A stretch of DNA of 64,000 nt, taken from contig NZ_KI421511.1 in the NCBI RefSeq assembly GCF_000473265.1, positions 6,244,360-6,308,359 on the forward strand, written 5' to 3'. Positions 39,800-49,066 of the stretch are shown one piece after another (position 1 is the stretch's first letter; the number at the start of each line of letters is the position of its first letter). The notes beneath the pieces were generated by a model. The model was not told where the DNA came from. It saw only the letters and a list, made by a program, of their open reading frames with translations, and did not search any database. Origin of the DNA: Amycolatopsis thermoflava N1165 (lineage in GTDB: Bacteria > Actinomycetota > Actinomycetes > Mycobacteriales > Pseudonocardiaceae). The position numbers and the translations under genes are program-made.

Positions 39800-40657
39800 A
39801 TGGCTAGCACCGTTACTTCCCGTCGCAAGCAACTCGGCAACGAGCTCCGGCACGCGCGACTGGCCGCGAAGATGACCCAGCAGCAGGTCGCCGAGGTGCT
39901 CGGGTGCACGCAGGGCAAGGTCAACAAGATCGAGTCCGGCGCGGTGGGCGTCAAGCTCGGCGACGTGCGCACCATGCTGGAGGCGTTCGGCATCAACGGC
40001 GACGAGTCGGAGGCGCTCATGAGCCTGGCGCGCGCCGCGGCCGGGCAGCGGGGCGCCTGGTCCGGCTACCGGTCCGTCGTGCCGCACTGGTTCCGGACGT
40101 TCACCGACCTCGAGCCCGCGGCCGTCGAGATCATGACGTGGCACGGCGAGCGCATCCCCGGCCCGCTGCAGTCCGAGCACTACATGCTCAAGCAGTTCAC
40201 CGAGTTCGGCGCCACCGACGTGACGTCGCTGGTGCGCAACCGGCTGGACCGCAAGTCCGTCTTCGACCAGCCGCAGCCGCCGTACTACCGGTTCATCATC
40301 AGCGAGGCCGCGCTGCACCGCGCCCCCGGCGGCCGGGCGCCCGCGGTGATGCTGGACCAGATCGAGCACCTGCTGGAGCTGGACCGGCGCCAGCGCGTGT
40401 ACATCCACGTGCTGCCGTTCGGGGCCCGGCTGGCCGCGGTGCCCAACGACTTCACGATCATGCGCTTCCCGGACCGCACCAGGGACTTCGTCTACATCGA
40501 ACACTCGGCGGGCGGGATCTACCTGGACGACCAGAAGGACTTCCAGCTGTTCGTGGACGCGTGGGACCGCCTGCGCGGCGCGGCGCTGGAACGGCAGGAG
40601 ACGCGCGAGTTCCTGAAGAACATGGCCGATCAGTACCGCGTCGCGATGGGAGCCTAG
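39800..40657 (+). CDS. XRE-family regulator with DUF5753
   Basis: A 285-residue protein: HTH ELRHARLAAKMTQQQVAEVL and GCTQGKVNKIESGAVGVKLG, followed by a DUF5753 domain (WFRTFTDLEPAAVEIMTWHG, ERIPGPLQSEHYMLKQFTEF, RVYIHVLPFGARLAAVPNDF). This is the regulator type that pairs with DUF397 proteins in streptomycetes and relatives (BldB-associated and AbaA-like systems). A DUF397 gene lies at 42447 and a DUF574 methyltransferase follows directly. A 21-codon frame at 39717-39782 precedes it, status unclear. Confidence 0.9.
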   Translation: MASTVTSRRKQLGNELRHARLAAKMTQQQVAEVLGCTQGKVNKIESGAVGVKLGDVRTMLEAFGINGDESEALMSLARAAAGQRGAWSGYRSVVPHWFRTFTDLEPAAVEIMTWHGERIPGPLQSEHYMLKQFTEFGATDVTSLVRNRLDRKSVFDQPQPPYYRFIISEAALHRAPGGRAPAVMLDQIEHLLELDRRQRVYIHVLPFGARLAAVPNDFTIMRFPDRTRDFVYIEHSAGGIYLDDQKDFQLFVDAWDRLRGAALERQETREFLKNMADQYRVAMGA

Positions 40658-40691
40658 GCTTCGTTCAAGATCAACTTGTCGGGGGTTGGGC

Positions 40692-41537
40692 GTGGCTGAA
40701 CCGGATCAGGACAACGTGGACCTGGACCGGCCCAACGCCGTCCGGATGTACGACTACTACCTGGGCGGCACGGGGAACTGGGCGATGGACCGCGTCCTCG
40801 GGGACAAGGTGCTGGCCGAGGTCCCGTTCGCGCCCCTGATCGCGCGCGCCAAACTGGAGTTCCTGGAGCGGGTGCTGCGCTACTGCGTGCGCAACGGGAT
40901 CGACCAGTTCCTCGACGTCGGCTCCGGCGGGCCCACGGTCGGCACCGTGCACCGGATCGCCGACGCGCTCGATCCGCGCAGCCGTTGCGTGTACGTGGAT
41001 CGTGAACAGGTCGCCGTCGCGCACGGGCAGTTGCTGCTGGAGCGCGAGGGCGACCCGGAGCGGCACGCGATCGTCCGCGCGGACCAGCGCGACCCGGACG
41101 CGGTGTGGGAGGCCGCGATGGGCGCCGGGGTGCTCGACCGGACCCGGCCGATCGCGTTGATCTTCTGCGCGGCGCTGCACTTCATCCCGAACGCCGAGCC
41201 CGCCGGCGAAATGCTGGCCCGCTACCGCGCGCGCCTGCCCGCCGGCTCGTACCTGGTGATCTCCCACGCGACGTTCGACGACCTGGACGTGCCCGCGGAG
41301 TACGCGGCGAGCATCCGGGCGGCGTTCGAGCTGTACGAGAAGTCCGGCACGCCCGCGTTCTCCCGGAGGCACGACGAGATCGTGTCGTTCTTCGGCGACT
41401 TCGAAATGGTGGAGCCGGGCGTGGTGTGGCTGCCGCAGTGGCGGCTGGACGAGGCGCCGTCCCCGGTGACGCGGAACTTCGTGGCGAACCCGTCGATGTC
41501 GATCGGGTGGTGCGGAGTGGGCCGGAAGCGGGGATGA
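40692..41537 (+). CDS. DUF574-family SAM-dependent methyltransferase
   Basis: A 281-residue protein with the family opening NAVRMYDYYLGGTGNWAMDR, SAM motif FLDVGSGGPTVGTVHRIADA and acidic VYVDREQVAVAHGQ. Later PIALIFCAALHFIPNAEPAG and ARLPAGSYLVISHATFDDLD complete the fold. DUF574 proteins are abundant in actinomycetes near XRE/DUF397 genes; the methyl acceptor is unknown. GTG 40692 chosen; TTG 40686 also in frame. 34 bp after the XRE gene. Confidence 0.88.
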   Translation: MAEPDQDNVDLDRPNAVRMYDYYLGGTGNWAMDRVLGDKVLAEVPFAPLIARAKLEFLERVLRYCVRNGIDQFLDVGSGGPTVGTVHRIADALDPRSRCVYVDREQVAVAHGQLLLEREGDPERHAIVRADQRDPDAVWEAAMGAGVLDRTRPIALIFCAALHFIPNAEPAGEMLARYRARLPAGSYLVISHATFDDLDVPAEYAASIRAAFELYEKSGTPAFSRRHDEIVSFFGDFEMVEPGVVWLPQWRLDEAPSPVTRNFVANPSMSIGWCGVGRKRG

Positions 41538-41638
41538 CCGCCAGGATCTGCCGAAACCGCCCGCGGTCGGCGAGGAGTGCCGCTACGAGTACCGGTTCGG
41601 CGACGCGGTGCTGCGGTTGCGCGGCGGGGCGGTAGCCG

Positions 41639-41803
41639 TCAGCCGCGGGGACGGGGCAGCGCCAGTTCCGCGCTGTGCCGCCACGCGTGCCAGTGCCGCC
41701 GGAACGAGCGGGGCAGCAGCGTCCACCGGCGGCGGGCGGGTGTCTCCACCGCCGGCTCGCTCCGGTGCGGAGCCGTCGAGTCGGTCAGGATCCGGACGGT
41801 CAT
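41639..41803 (-). CDS. Small basic hypothetical protein, 54 aa
   Basis: Begins MTVRILTDSTAPHRSEPAVE and continues as an Arg/Trp-rich basic stretch (RRRWTLLPRSFRRHWHAWRH). Its ATG overlaps the stop of the upstream gene (ATGA), and a purine-rich GGGGGACGGAG precedes it. Unknown function; possibly a partner of the protein encoded just upstream. Confidence 0.5.
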   Translation of the reverse strand: MTVRILTDSTAPHRSEPAVETPARRRWTLLPRSFRRHWHAWRHSAELALPRPRG

Positions 41804-42243
41804 CTCCGTCCCCCTTCCAGTAGCGGCCGGGGATTCCGGCAGACGCCGGCCGTGGCGAGGCAGTGCTCGCACGGCATGCCGGCGCCGAGGGGCAGCCATT
41901 CGATCTCCGGCAGCCGGAGGCGCGCGCCGCAGCCGGCGGTCAGTGCGCCGCGCAGGACCGCGCCGGGTTCGAGCGGGAACAGGTGCGCGCACCGGCGGGT
42001 CTCGCGCGCGGTACCGGGGGCCTGCCTGCCGATCACAGTGACCGGGCCCGGCCAGTCCTCGCGCAGGTACCAGACCGCCGAGGCGTCGGCGTCCGCCGCG
42101 AGCCAGCCGAGCATCCGGGAAAGCGCTTCCGCCGGGCTGCCGACGCGAGCGGCCTCGTCCCGGCCGTTGACCTTGCCGACGACCATGAACGGGTCCGGCC
42201 GGCACGGGGCCGCGGGCCGCTCCGCGACGTCCACTCCGAGCAC
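41800..42243 (-). CDS. Hypothetical protein with Cys/His cluster, 147 aa
   Basis: GTG 42243 has GGGGGAGG at good distance. The middle reads AEALSRMLGWLAADADASAV and WYLREDWPGPVTVIGRQAPG; the C-terminus carries CEHC plus a nearby Cys, a possible zinc site. No recognised family. It forms a coupled pair with the 54-aa gene and is divergent from the DUF397 gene, so may belong to the same regulatory neighbourhood. Confidence 0.5.
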   Translation of the reverse strand: MLGVDVAERPAAPCRPDPFMVVGKVNGRDEAARVGSPAEALSRMLGWLAADADASAVWYLREDWPGPVTVIGRQAPGTARETRRCAHLFPLEPGAVLRGALTAGCGARLRLPEIEWLPLGAGMPCEHCLATAGVCRNPRPLLEGGRR

Positions 42244-42446
42244 CGTCGACCTCCCCCAGAACACGCGACTCGGGTCTGTGATCGACCCGACCGGCGGGAA
42301 TAATCCTACTCCTGGAATAATCCCAGTGTCGAGTGGTCAAAGTTTGCATCACCCGACTGGACCCATGTGGTTCCAACGAAAGGACCAGGGATCGCCCCGC
42401 TTCGCCACGCGGCGGGACGGAACCTCAGGCACGGAGGTAGGGACTG

Positions 42447-42698
42447 ATGCCGGAATACCCGCGACCGGTGGATTACGACCCGCAGACGGCGGCGCACCTG
42501 TTCGACGAGTCGAAGTGGCAGAAGTCCTTCGCCAGCGAGCCCAACGGCGGGAACTGCGTGGAGGTCAACCTCGCCGCGCCGGGGCTCGTCGGGGTGCGCG
42601 ACACCAAGCTGGCGAGCAGCCCGGTCTTCGTGTTCGACGCCGGCGAGTGGGCGGCCTTCCTCGAGGGGGTCAAGGCGGGCCAGTTCGACCTGCACTGA
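42447..42698 (+). CDS. DUF397-family protein
   Basis: An 83-residue protein with the family core KWQKSFASEPNGGNCVEVNL, VGVRDTKLASSPVFVFDAGE and WAAFLEGVKAGQFD. DUF397 proteins act with XRE/DUF5753 regulators, and the one at 39800 is the obvious partner. ATG with GGAGGTAGGG upstream. A 15-bp hairpin follows. Confidence 0.92.
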   Translation: MPEYPRPVDYDPQTAAHLFDESKWQKSFASEPNGGNCVEVNLAAPGLVGVRDTKLASSPVFVFDAGEWAAFLEGVKAGQFDLH

Positions 42699-42745
42699 TC
42701 CGGGATTATCGAAACTCGTGTGTTATTGACCACATACGGGCGAGT

Positions 42746-42780
42746 GGCGCTTCCGGGTCGCCGGACGACCCGGAAGCGCC
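42746..42780. terminator. 15-bp perfect hairpin between convergent genes
   Basis: GGCGCTTCCGGGTCG (42746-42760) pairs with CGACCCGGAAGCGCC (42766-42780) over a 5-nt loop. It separates DUF397 from the convergent membrane protein and probably terminates both. Confidence 0.75.
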
Positions 42781-42787
42781 GGCCGGA

Positions 42788-43369
42788 TCAGTTCGACGGC
42801 CTGCTGCCGCCGCCCGGAAACCCGCCCTGACCACCGGGGAAGCCGCCCTGCTGCCCACCGGGGAAGCCCTGCTGGGCCGAGCCGTCCGTGATCGACGTGG
42901 CCGTGGCGGTGTCCCCGGAGACCTTCGCCAGCACCGTGACCGTCGAGCCGGTCGCCAGGTTGTCCGCCTTCTCCGTCGACGAGTCGATCACGTAGGTCTG
43001 GGTGTAGCCGTCCTTGCTCTTCACCGTGATCGAGGTGGCGCTCAGCGCGCTGACCTCGCCGGTCTGGAACCGCTCGACCGCGTACCCGCCGTCGGCGGAC
43101 ACCGTGAAGTCGCCGTGCAGCGCCTCGCGCAGGATCGACGCGGTGCCGCCACCCATCATGCGTCCCCCGCCGGGGAAGCCGCCCATCCCGCCCTGCTGGT
43201 TCGCCTCGGACGAGGTGCCCGCGTAGATCGCGACCCCGCCGACGGCGGCGATGACCACCGCGACGGCCGCGGCGATCGCGGTCTTCCTGCCGGACCACTT
43301 CGGCGCGGGCGGCTGCGGGTCGCCCCACGCGGCGGCAGGTGCCTCGGTGGTCGTCGGCTCCGTGCTCAT
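42788..43369 (-). CDS. Membrane-anchored glycine-rich protein, 193 aa
   Basis: A short cytosolic Pro/Thr-rich N-terminus, one membrane helix (TAIAAAVAVVIAAVGGVAIY), then an extracytoplasmic part. That part has a Gly/Met/Phe-rich linker (GGMGGFPGGGRMMGGG), a beta-rich domain (VSALSATSITVKSKDGYTQT, TGSTVTVLAKVSGDTATATS) resembling DUF5666-type OB-like proteins, and a tail of FPGGQ repeats. Divergent from a two-component system with 178 bp between, so it is a likely regulon member. Function unknown; cell-envelope role inferred. Confidence 0.7.
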   Translation of the reverse strand: MSTEPTTTEAPAAAWGDPQPPAPKWSGRKTAIAAAVAVVIAAVGGVAIYAGTSSEANQQGGMGGFPGGGRMMGGGTASILREALHGDFTVSADGGYAVERFQTGEVSALSATSITVKSKDGYTQTYVIDSSTEKADNLATGSTVTVLAKVSGDTATATSITDGSAQQGFPGGQQGGFPGGQGGFPGGGSRPSN

Positions 43370-43547
43370 CGTGTCCCTTTCGCGTTCGGTCGCGGCAGGG
43401 TCCACCCCTGCCACCCCCACAGGTTCGGCGGCCCGGCTGTGCGCAGGCTGTGTGCGAGGTGGGCGGACGCTGTGCGCGGCCACCGCTCACAGGGAACACA
43501 CAGACGGGTCACAGGGAGGACCCACGGGGGCGGCCGAAGATGGGACC

Positions 43548-44297
43548 ATGACCAGCATGAACGCCGCGCCGACCGGCTCGGGCAAGGCCGACCTCAAGCA
43601 CCCCGACGGCTCGGCGGTGCGCGTCCTCGTGGTCGACGACGAGGAGACCCTGGCCGAGCTGGTGTCGATGGCCCTGCGCATGGAGGGCTGGGAGACCCGC
43701 AGCGCGGGCACCGGCACCGAGGCGGTCCGCGTCGCCCGCGACTTCCGCCCGGACGCCGTCGTCCTCGACGTGATGCTGCCCGACTTCAGCGGCCTGGAGG
43801 TGCTGAGCAAGCTGCGTGCCGAGGCGCCGCACCTGCCCGTGCTGTTCCTCACCGCGCGGGACGCGGTCGAGGACCGCATCGCCGGGCTGACCGCGGGCGG
43901 CGACGACTACGTCACCAAGCCGTTCAGCCTGGAAGAGGTCGTGCTGCGGCTGCGTGCGCTGCTGCGCCGCTCGCGGGTGGTGTCCGCCAACGAGGGGTCG
44001 ACGCTGACAGTCGGCGACCTGACCCTGGACGAGGACAGCCGCGAGGTGTTCCGCGGCGGCGACCCGATCTCGCTGACGGCGACCGAGTTCGAGCTGCTCC
44101 GCTTCCTGATGCGCAACCCGAAGCGGGTGCTGTCCAAGGCCCAGATCCTGGACCGGGTGTGGAGTTACGACTTCGGCGGTCAGGCCAACATCGTGGAGCT
44201 CTACATTTCCTACCTGCGGAAGAAGATCGACGCAGGCAGGGAGCCGATGATCCACACCATGCGTGGCGCGGGGTATGTCCTCAAACCGGCAGGCTGA
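43548..44297 (+). CDS. OmpR-family response regulator
   Basis: A 249-residue regulator. Receiver domain: VLVVDDEETLAELVSMALRM, phospho-acceptor Asp in PDAVVLDVMLPDFSG, Thr in VLFLTARDA and Lys in DDYVTKPFSLEEVV. The C-terminal winged helix reads ISLTATEFELLRFLMRNPKR, ILDRVWSYDFGGQANIVELY and ISYLRKKID, HTMRGAGYVLKP. It overlaps the histidine kinase by 23 bp. It probably controls the divergent glycine-rich protein and the glycosyltransferases downstream. Confidence 0.94.
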   Translation: MTSMNAAPTGSGKADLKHPDGSAVRVLVVDDEETLAELVSMALRMEGWETRSAGTGTEAVRVARDFRPDAVVLDVMLPDFSGLEVLSKLRAEAPHLPVLFLTARDAVEDRIAGLTAGGDDYVTKPFSLEEVVLRLRALLRRSRVVSANEGSTLTVGDLTLDEDSREVFRGGDPISLTATEFELLRFLMRNPKRVLSKAQILDRVWSYDFGGQANIVELYISYLRKKIDAGREPMIHTMRGAGYVLKPAG

Positions 44298-45780
44298 GCA
44301 CGCCCGCCCGCGGCGGCTCCTGCCCTCCTCCCTGCGCGGCAAGCTGATCGCGCAGGTCATCGCGCTGCTCGCGCTCGTGTGCCTGGTCGTCGGCCTGGTC
44401 ACCGAGATCGCGCTGCGCAGCTTCCTCTACCACCAGCTCGACGACCGCCTGGCCGCCGCGAGCGAACGCGGCACCCGCCAGCCGCCGCCGGGCTCCTGGA
44501 ACGGCTCGCCCAACCAGCCGCCGCCGGATTCGCTGCGGGTCCCCGGGCAGGGCATCGGCACGCTGGCCGTCGTCGTGTTCCCGGACGGCGCCGTGCGGGC
44601 CGGGGTGCTGCGCGGGGGTTCGACGTCCTCGAACAACCCGTTCCCCAGCGACCCGGTACCGTCCGCGGAGCTGCGCACGCTGCTTTCGCTGCCGTCCGAC
44701 GGCAAGCGGCGCAGCGTCGACCTCGGCGAGCTCGGCGACTACCGGGTCGTGTCGGTGCGCGCGCCGGACGGCGCGCTCCTGATCACCGGGCTGCCGCTGG
44801 CGGAGGTGGACGAAACGCTGTGGCGGCTCGGCTTCATCTTCGGCGGGGTCGCGCTCGGCGGGCTGCTCATCGCGGGCGGGCTCGGCGCGATCACCATCCG
44901 GCAGACCATGCGCCCGCTGGACCGGCTGGCGGACACCGCATCGAAGGTGTCCCAGCTGCAGCTCGACCGCGGCGAGGTGGCGTTGTCGATCCGGGTGCCG
45001 CCGGTGGACACCGACACCCGCACCGAGGTCGGCAAGGTCGGCGCGGCGTTCAACCAGATGCTCGGGCACGTCGGCGCGGCGCTGAACGCGCGGCAGGCCA
45101 GCGAAAGCCGGGTGCGGCAGTTCGTCGCCGACGCCAGCCACGAGCTGCGCACGCCGCTCGCGGCCATCCGCGGGTACGCCGAGCTGGCGCGGCGCAGTGG
45201 CGACAGCGGCGACACCGTGCCGCCGGACATCGCGTTCGCGTTGGGCCGCGTCGAGTCCGAATCGGCCCGGATGACGACCCTGGTCGAGGACCTGCTGCTG
45301 CTCGCGCGCCTGGACTCCGGGCGGCACCGCGTCTACGAGCCGGTCGACTTCTCCCGCATCGTCGCCGACGCGGTGTCCGACGCGCATGTCGCCGGGCGCG
45401 ACCACCGGTGGCTGCTCGACGTGCCGGCCGACCCGATCACCGTCGTCGGCGACGCCGACCAGCTGCACCAGGTCGTGCTCAACCTGCTCAACAACGCCCG
45501 CACCCACACCCCGCCGGACACGGTGGTCACCACCAAGCTGTCCGTCGAGGGCGACGAGGTCGTGCTGCGGGTGTCCGACAACGGTCCCGGCATCGCGCCG
45601 GAGGTCCTGCCGACGGTGTTCGAGCGCTTCGCCCGCGGCGACACGTCCCGGTCCCGCGCGGCCGGCAGCACCGGTCTCGGGCTGGCGATCGTGGCCGCCG
45701 TCGTCGCCGCCCACCGCGGCCGCGTCGGCGTCGAGAGCAAGCCGGGTCACACCGAATTCACGGTGCGTTTCCCCAGGTAG
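44275..45780 (+). CDS. Sensor histidine kinase
   Basis: A 501-residue membrane kinase. Membrane helices near residues 24-46 (IAQVIALLALVCLVVGLVTE) and about 185-208 enclose an extracytoplasmic sensor of about 140 residues. A HAMP linker follows, then H-box DASHELRTPLAAIRGYAELA, N-box NLLNNARTHTPPDT, G1 VSDNGPGIAPE and G2 GLGLAIVAAVVAAHRG. The signal is unknown. ATG 44275 lies inside the regulator gene, a coupled arrangement. Confidence 0.94.
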   Translation: MSSNRQAEHARPRRLLPSSLRGKLIAQVIALLALVCLVVGLVTEIALRSFLYHQLDDRLAAASERGTRQPPPGSWNGSPNQPPPDSLRVPGQGIGTLAVVVFPDGAVRAGVLRGGSTSSNNPFPSDPVPSAELRTLLSLPSDGKRRSVDLGELGDYRVVSVRAPDGALLITGLPLAEVDETLWRLGFIFGGVALGGLLIAGGLGAITIRQTMRPLDRLADTASKVSQLQLDRGEVALSIRVPPVDTDTRTEVGKVGAAFNQMLGHVGAALNARQASESRVRQFVADASHELRTPLAAIRGYAELARRSGDSGDTVPPDIAFALGRVESESARMTTLVEDLLLLARLDSGRHRVYEPVDFSRIVADAVSDAHVAGRDHRWLLDVPADPITVVGDADQLHQVVLNLLNNARTHTPPDTVVTTKLSVEGDEVVLRVSDNGPGIAPEVLPTVFERFARGDTSRSRAAGSTGLGLAIVAAVVAAHRGRVGVESKPGHTEFTVRFPR

Positions 45781-45859
45781 CTCCTTCGGGAGCCGCTCAC
45801 AGGCTCCGCACAGCTCGGGCACATGATCGCCACAACGCGGCGGGCCACCGTCAGTGTTC

Positions 45860-47095
45860 ATGACGACCTCCGCCGACGCCTCTCCCGCACCTCGGCCGGC
45901 CGACCCACCGCAACGGGGCACGTCCCCGGTCCTCGACGTCGTCGTCCCCGTGTACAACGAGGAGACCGACCTCGCGCCCTGCGTGCGCCGCCTGCACGCC
46001 TACCTGTCCGACGCGCTGCCCTACCCGTTCCGCATCACCGTCGCCGACAACGCGAGCACCGACTCGACGCTGGCGATCGCGCGGGCGCTCGCCGAAGAGC
46101 TGCCCGAGGTCGAGGTGCGGCACCTGGACCAGAAGGGCCGCGGCCGCGCGCTCAACGCCGTCTGGTCCGCCTCCGACGCCCAGGTGCTGGCCTACATGGA
46201 CGTCGACCTGTCCACCGATCTCGCCGCACTGTTCCCGCTGGTCGCGCCGCTCATCTCCGGGCACTCCGACCTCGCGATCGGCTCCCGGCTCGCGCGCGGC
46301 GCCCGGGTGGTGCGCGGACCCAAGCGCGAGTTCATCTCGCGCTGTTACAACCTGATCCTGCGCGGCGCGCTCGCCGCCCGGTTCACCGACGCGCAGTGCG
46401 GTTTCAAGGCCATCCGCGCCGACGTCGCCCGCGAACTGCTGCCGCTGGTCGAGGACACCGGCTGGTTCTTCGACACCGAGCTGCTCGTCCTCGCGCAGCG
46501 CTCCGGCCTGCGCATCCACGAGGTGCCGGTGGACTGGGTGGACGACCCGGACTCGTCGGTCGACATCGTCGCCACCGCCACCGCGGACCTCAAGGGCGTC
46601 GCCAGGATGATCCGCGGCTTCGCCCGCGGCACCCTGCCCATCAGCCAGATCCGCGCCCAGCTGGGGAGGCACCCGATCGCCGTCACCGAACCCGGCGTCC
46701 CGCCGAAACTGGCCAGGCAGCTCGTCCGGTTCGCCGCGATCGGCGTCGGCAGCACCCTGGCCTACCTGGTGCTCTACCTCCTGCTGCGCACCGGAATCGG
46801 CGCGCAGGCGGCGAACCTGATCGCGTTGCTGGTCACCGCGGTCGCCAACACCGCGGCCAACCGGCGGTTCACCTTCGGCGTGCGCGGGTCGAAGGGCGCC
46901 GGGCGGCACCAGTTCGAAGGCCTGATCGTCTTCGGCCTCGGGCTGGCGCTGACCAGCGGATCGCTCGCGCTCCTGCACGCCGGCGCCGAACCCGGCCGGT
47001 TCGCCGAGCTGGTGGTGCTCGTACTGGCCAACCTGGCGGCGACCGTCCTGCGGTTCCTGCTGTTCCGCAACTGGGTCTTCCGAAAGAACCGATAG
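45860..47095 (+). CDS. Family 2 glycosyltransferase with C-terminal GtrA domain
   Basis: A 411-residue protein. The N-terminal GT2 domain (PVLDVVVPVYNEETDLAPCV, DNASTDSTLAIARALAE, LAYMDVDLSTDLAALFPLVA) matches dolichyl/polyprenyl-phosphate sugar synthases. The C-terminal 120 residues are a four-helix GtrA-like membrane domain (LVRFAAIGVGSTLAYLVLYL ... FLLFRNWVFRKNR). It probably makes polyprenyl-phosphate sugar and helps flip it for the GT39 enzyme encoded next. 79 bp after the kinase. Confidence 0.9.
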   Translation: MTTSADASPAPRPADPPQRGTSPVLDVVVPVYNEETDLAPCVRRLHAYLSDALPYPFRITVADNASTDSTLAIARALAEELPEVEVRHLDQKGRGRALNAVWSASDAQVLAYMDVDLSTDLAALFPLVAPLISGHSDLAIGSRLARGARVVRGPKREFISRCYNLILRGALAARFTDAQCGFKAIRADVARELLPLVEDTGWFFDTELLVLAQRSGLRIHEVPVDWVDDPDSSVDIVATATADLKGVARMIRGFARGTLPISQIRAQLGRHPIAVTEPGVPPKLARQLVRFAAIGVGSTLAYLVLYLLLRTGIGAQAANLIALLVTAVANTAANRRFTFGVRGSKGAGRHQFEGLIVFGLGLALTSGSLALLHAGAEPGRFAELVVLVLANLAATVLRFLLFRNWVFRKNR

Positions 47096-47110
47096 GAGAA
47101 CCGACTCGAC

Positions 47111-48967
47111 ATGTCGACTGCGGCTGTTTCCTCCGATCCGGCCCGCCTCGGGCCGGTCCCCGCCGCGGCGCGAACGCGGACGGCAGGCCGTCCGCCGTGG
47201 GTCCGGCCGTCGGTCGCCGTCCTGCTGGTCGCGACCGCAGCGCTGTACCTGTGGAACCTGAGCGCGTCCGGGTACGCCAACGACTTCTACGCCATGGCCG
47301 TGCAGGCCGGCACGAAGAGCTGGGAGGCCTTATTCTTCGGGTCGCTGGACCCGGGCAACGTCATCACGGTCGATAAACCGCCCGCGTCGCTGTGGCTGAT
47401 GGCGCTGTCCGGGCGGCTGCTCGGCTTCTCCAGCTTCAGCATGCTGCTGCCCAACGCCTTGTGCGGGGTCGGTTCGGTGGCGCTGCTGTACGCCGCGGTG
47501 CGGCGCACGTCGGGTCCGCTGGCGGGGCTGATCGCCGGGGCGGCGCTCGCGCTGACGCCGGTCGCGGCGCTGATGTTCAAGTTCAACAACCCGGACGCGC
47601 TGCTGGTGCTGCTGATGGTGGCCGGCGCCTACTGCACCGTCCGGGCGCTGGACCGGGCGAGCACCGGCTGGCTGCTGCTCGCCGGCGCCGCGCTCGGGTT
47701 CGGGTTCCTCACCAAGATGCTGCAGGCGTTCCTGGTGCTGCCGGCGTTCGCGCTGGTGTACCTGGTCGCGGCGCCGACCGGGCTGGGCAGGCGGCTGCTG
47801 CAGCTTCTCGGCGCCGCGGTCGCGCTCGTGGTGGCGACCGGCTGGTGGATCGTGGCGGTCGCGTTGTGGCCCACCGAGTCCCGGCCCTACATCGGTGGCT
47901 CCACCGACAACACGCCGCTGGAGCTGGCCTTCGGCTACAACGGCCTCGGCCGCATCTTCGGCGGCGACGGCAACGGCGGCGGTGGCGGCGGCATGGGCGG
48001 CAACACCATGTTCGGCGGCGAGACCGGCCTGTTCCGCATGTTCGGCGCCGCGTTCGGCCTGGAGATCTCGTGGCTGCTGCCCGCCGCGCTGATCGCGCTG
48101 GCCGCCGGGTTGTGGTTCACCCGGTTCGCGCCGCGCCTGGACCGCACGCGTGCCGCGCTGCTGCTGTGGGGCGGCTGGACGGTCGTGACCGCGCTGGTGT
48201 TCAGCTTCATGAGCGGCACGATCCACCCGTACTACACGGTGGCGCTCGCCCCGGGTATCGCCGGGCTGGTCGGCATCGGCGCGGTCGAGCTGTGGCGCGG
48301 ACGGCACAACTTCGCCGCGCGGGTCGTGCTGGCGCTGATGCTCGCCGCGACCGGGGTGTGGGACTTCATCCTGCTGGCCCGCACCCCGGACTGGCAGCCG
48401 TGGCTGCGCTGGGTGCTGCTGGTGCTGACCGCGCTCGTGGTGGCCGGGCTGCTCTTCGGGCTCGACCGGATCCGGCGCGCGGGGATCGTCCTCGCCGTCG
48501 CCGGGGTGATCACCGGGCTGCTCGCGCCGGCCGCGTACGCCGTGGTCACCGCGAGCCAGGGGCACACCGGATCCATCCCGACGTCCGGGCCGTCCGGCAA
48601 CTCCATGGGCTTCGGCGACCGGGCAGGAGCCGAGTCGGCCGAACTGATCGCGCTGCTCCGGCAGACGACCACCAAGTGGTCGGCGGCGACCAACGGCTCC
48701 CAGTCCGCGGCCGGCCTCGCGCTGAACTCCGACACCGCGGTGATCGCCATCGGCGGCTTCAACGGCGGGGACCCCGCGCCGACGCTGGACGAGTTCAAGC
48801 AGTACGTCGCCCGCGGCGAGATCACGTACTACGTCTCCGGCGGCATGGGCGGCATGGGCCGGGGCGGCTCCGGCGAGATCGCGCAGTGGGTGGCGGAGAA
48901 CTTCACAGCTCAGACGGTGGGCGGCAGCACGGTCTACGACCTGACGACAGGCGCGACGACCGGTTGA
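47111..48967 (+). CDS. GT39/ArnT-like membrane mannosyl- or glycosyltransferase
   Basis: A 618-residue polytopic protein. LSASGYANDFYAMAVQAGTK then SWEALFFGSLDPGNVITVDK and PPASLWLMALSGRLLGFSSF contain the extracytoplasmic acidic loop and KPP motif of PMT_2/ArnT enzymes, which transfer a sugar from a polyprenyl carrier. A glycine-rich loop (GGDGNGGGGGGMGGNTMFGG) interrupts the middle, a common actinobacterial feature. The soluble C-terminus is about 130 residues. 15 bp after the GT2-GtrA gene; the two likely form a donor-synthase/transferase pair. Confidence 0.88.
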   Translation: MSTAAVSSDPARLGPVPAAARTRTAGRPPWVRPSVAVLLVATAALYLWNLSASGYANDFYAMAVQAGTKSWEALFFGSLDPGNVITVDKPPASLWLMALSGRLLGFSSFSMLLPNALCGVGSVALLYAAVRRTSGPLAGLIAGAALALTPVAALMFKFNNPDALLVLLMVAGAYCTVRALDRASTGWLLLAGAALGFGFLTKMLQAFLVLPAFALVYLVAAPTGLGRRLLQLLGAAVALVVATGWWIVAVALWPTESRPYIGGSTDNTPLELAFGYNGLGRIFGGDGNGGGGGGMGGNTMFGGETGLFRMFGAAFGLEISWLLPAALIALAAGLWFTRFAPRLDRTRAALLLWGGWTVVTALVFSFMSGTIHPYYTVALAPGIAGLVGIGAVELWRGRHNFAARVVLALMLAATGVWDFILLARTPDWQPWLRWVLLVLTALVVAGLLFGLDRIRRAGIVLAVAGVITGLLAPAAYAVVTASQGHTGSIPTSGPSGNSMGFGDRAGAESAELIALLRQTTTKWSAATNGSQSAAGLALNSDTAVIAIGGFNGGDPAPTLDEFKQYVARGEITYYVSGGMGGMGRGGSGEIAQWVAENFTAQTVGGSTVYDLTTGATTG

Positions 48968-48978
48968 GTACACTGGAG

Positions 48979-49066
48979 GCGGACCCCCGCGGCGTCCATC
49001 CTGTGAACCTCCCCAGGGCCGGAAGGCAGCAAGGATAAGCAGGCTCTGACGGGTGCGGGGGTCCCC
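48979..49066 (+). ncRNA. ffs: Small SRP RNA (4.5S-type)
   Basis: The conserved apical domain is exact: GTGAACCTCCCCAGGGCCGG then AAGGCAGCAAGGAT, i.e. the GGAA tetraloop and the asymmetric loop that bind Ffh. The long stem closes with GGACCCCCGC (48981-48990) against GCGGGGGTCC (49055-49064). It forms the core of the signal recognition particle for co-translational membrane insertion. Ends are set by the stem and are approximate. Confidence 0.95.
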
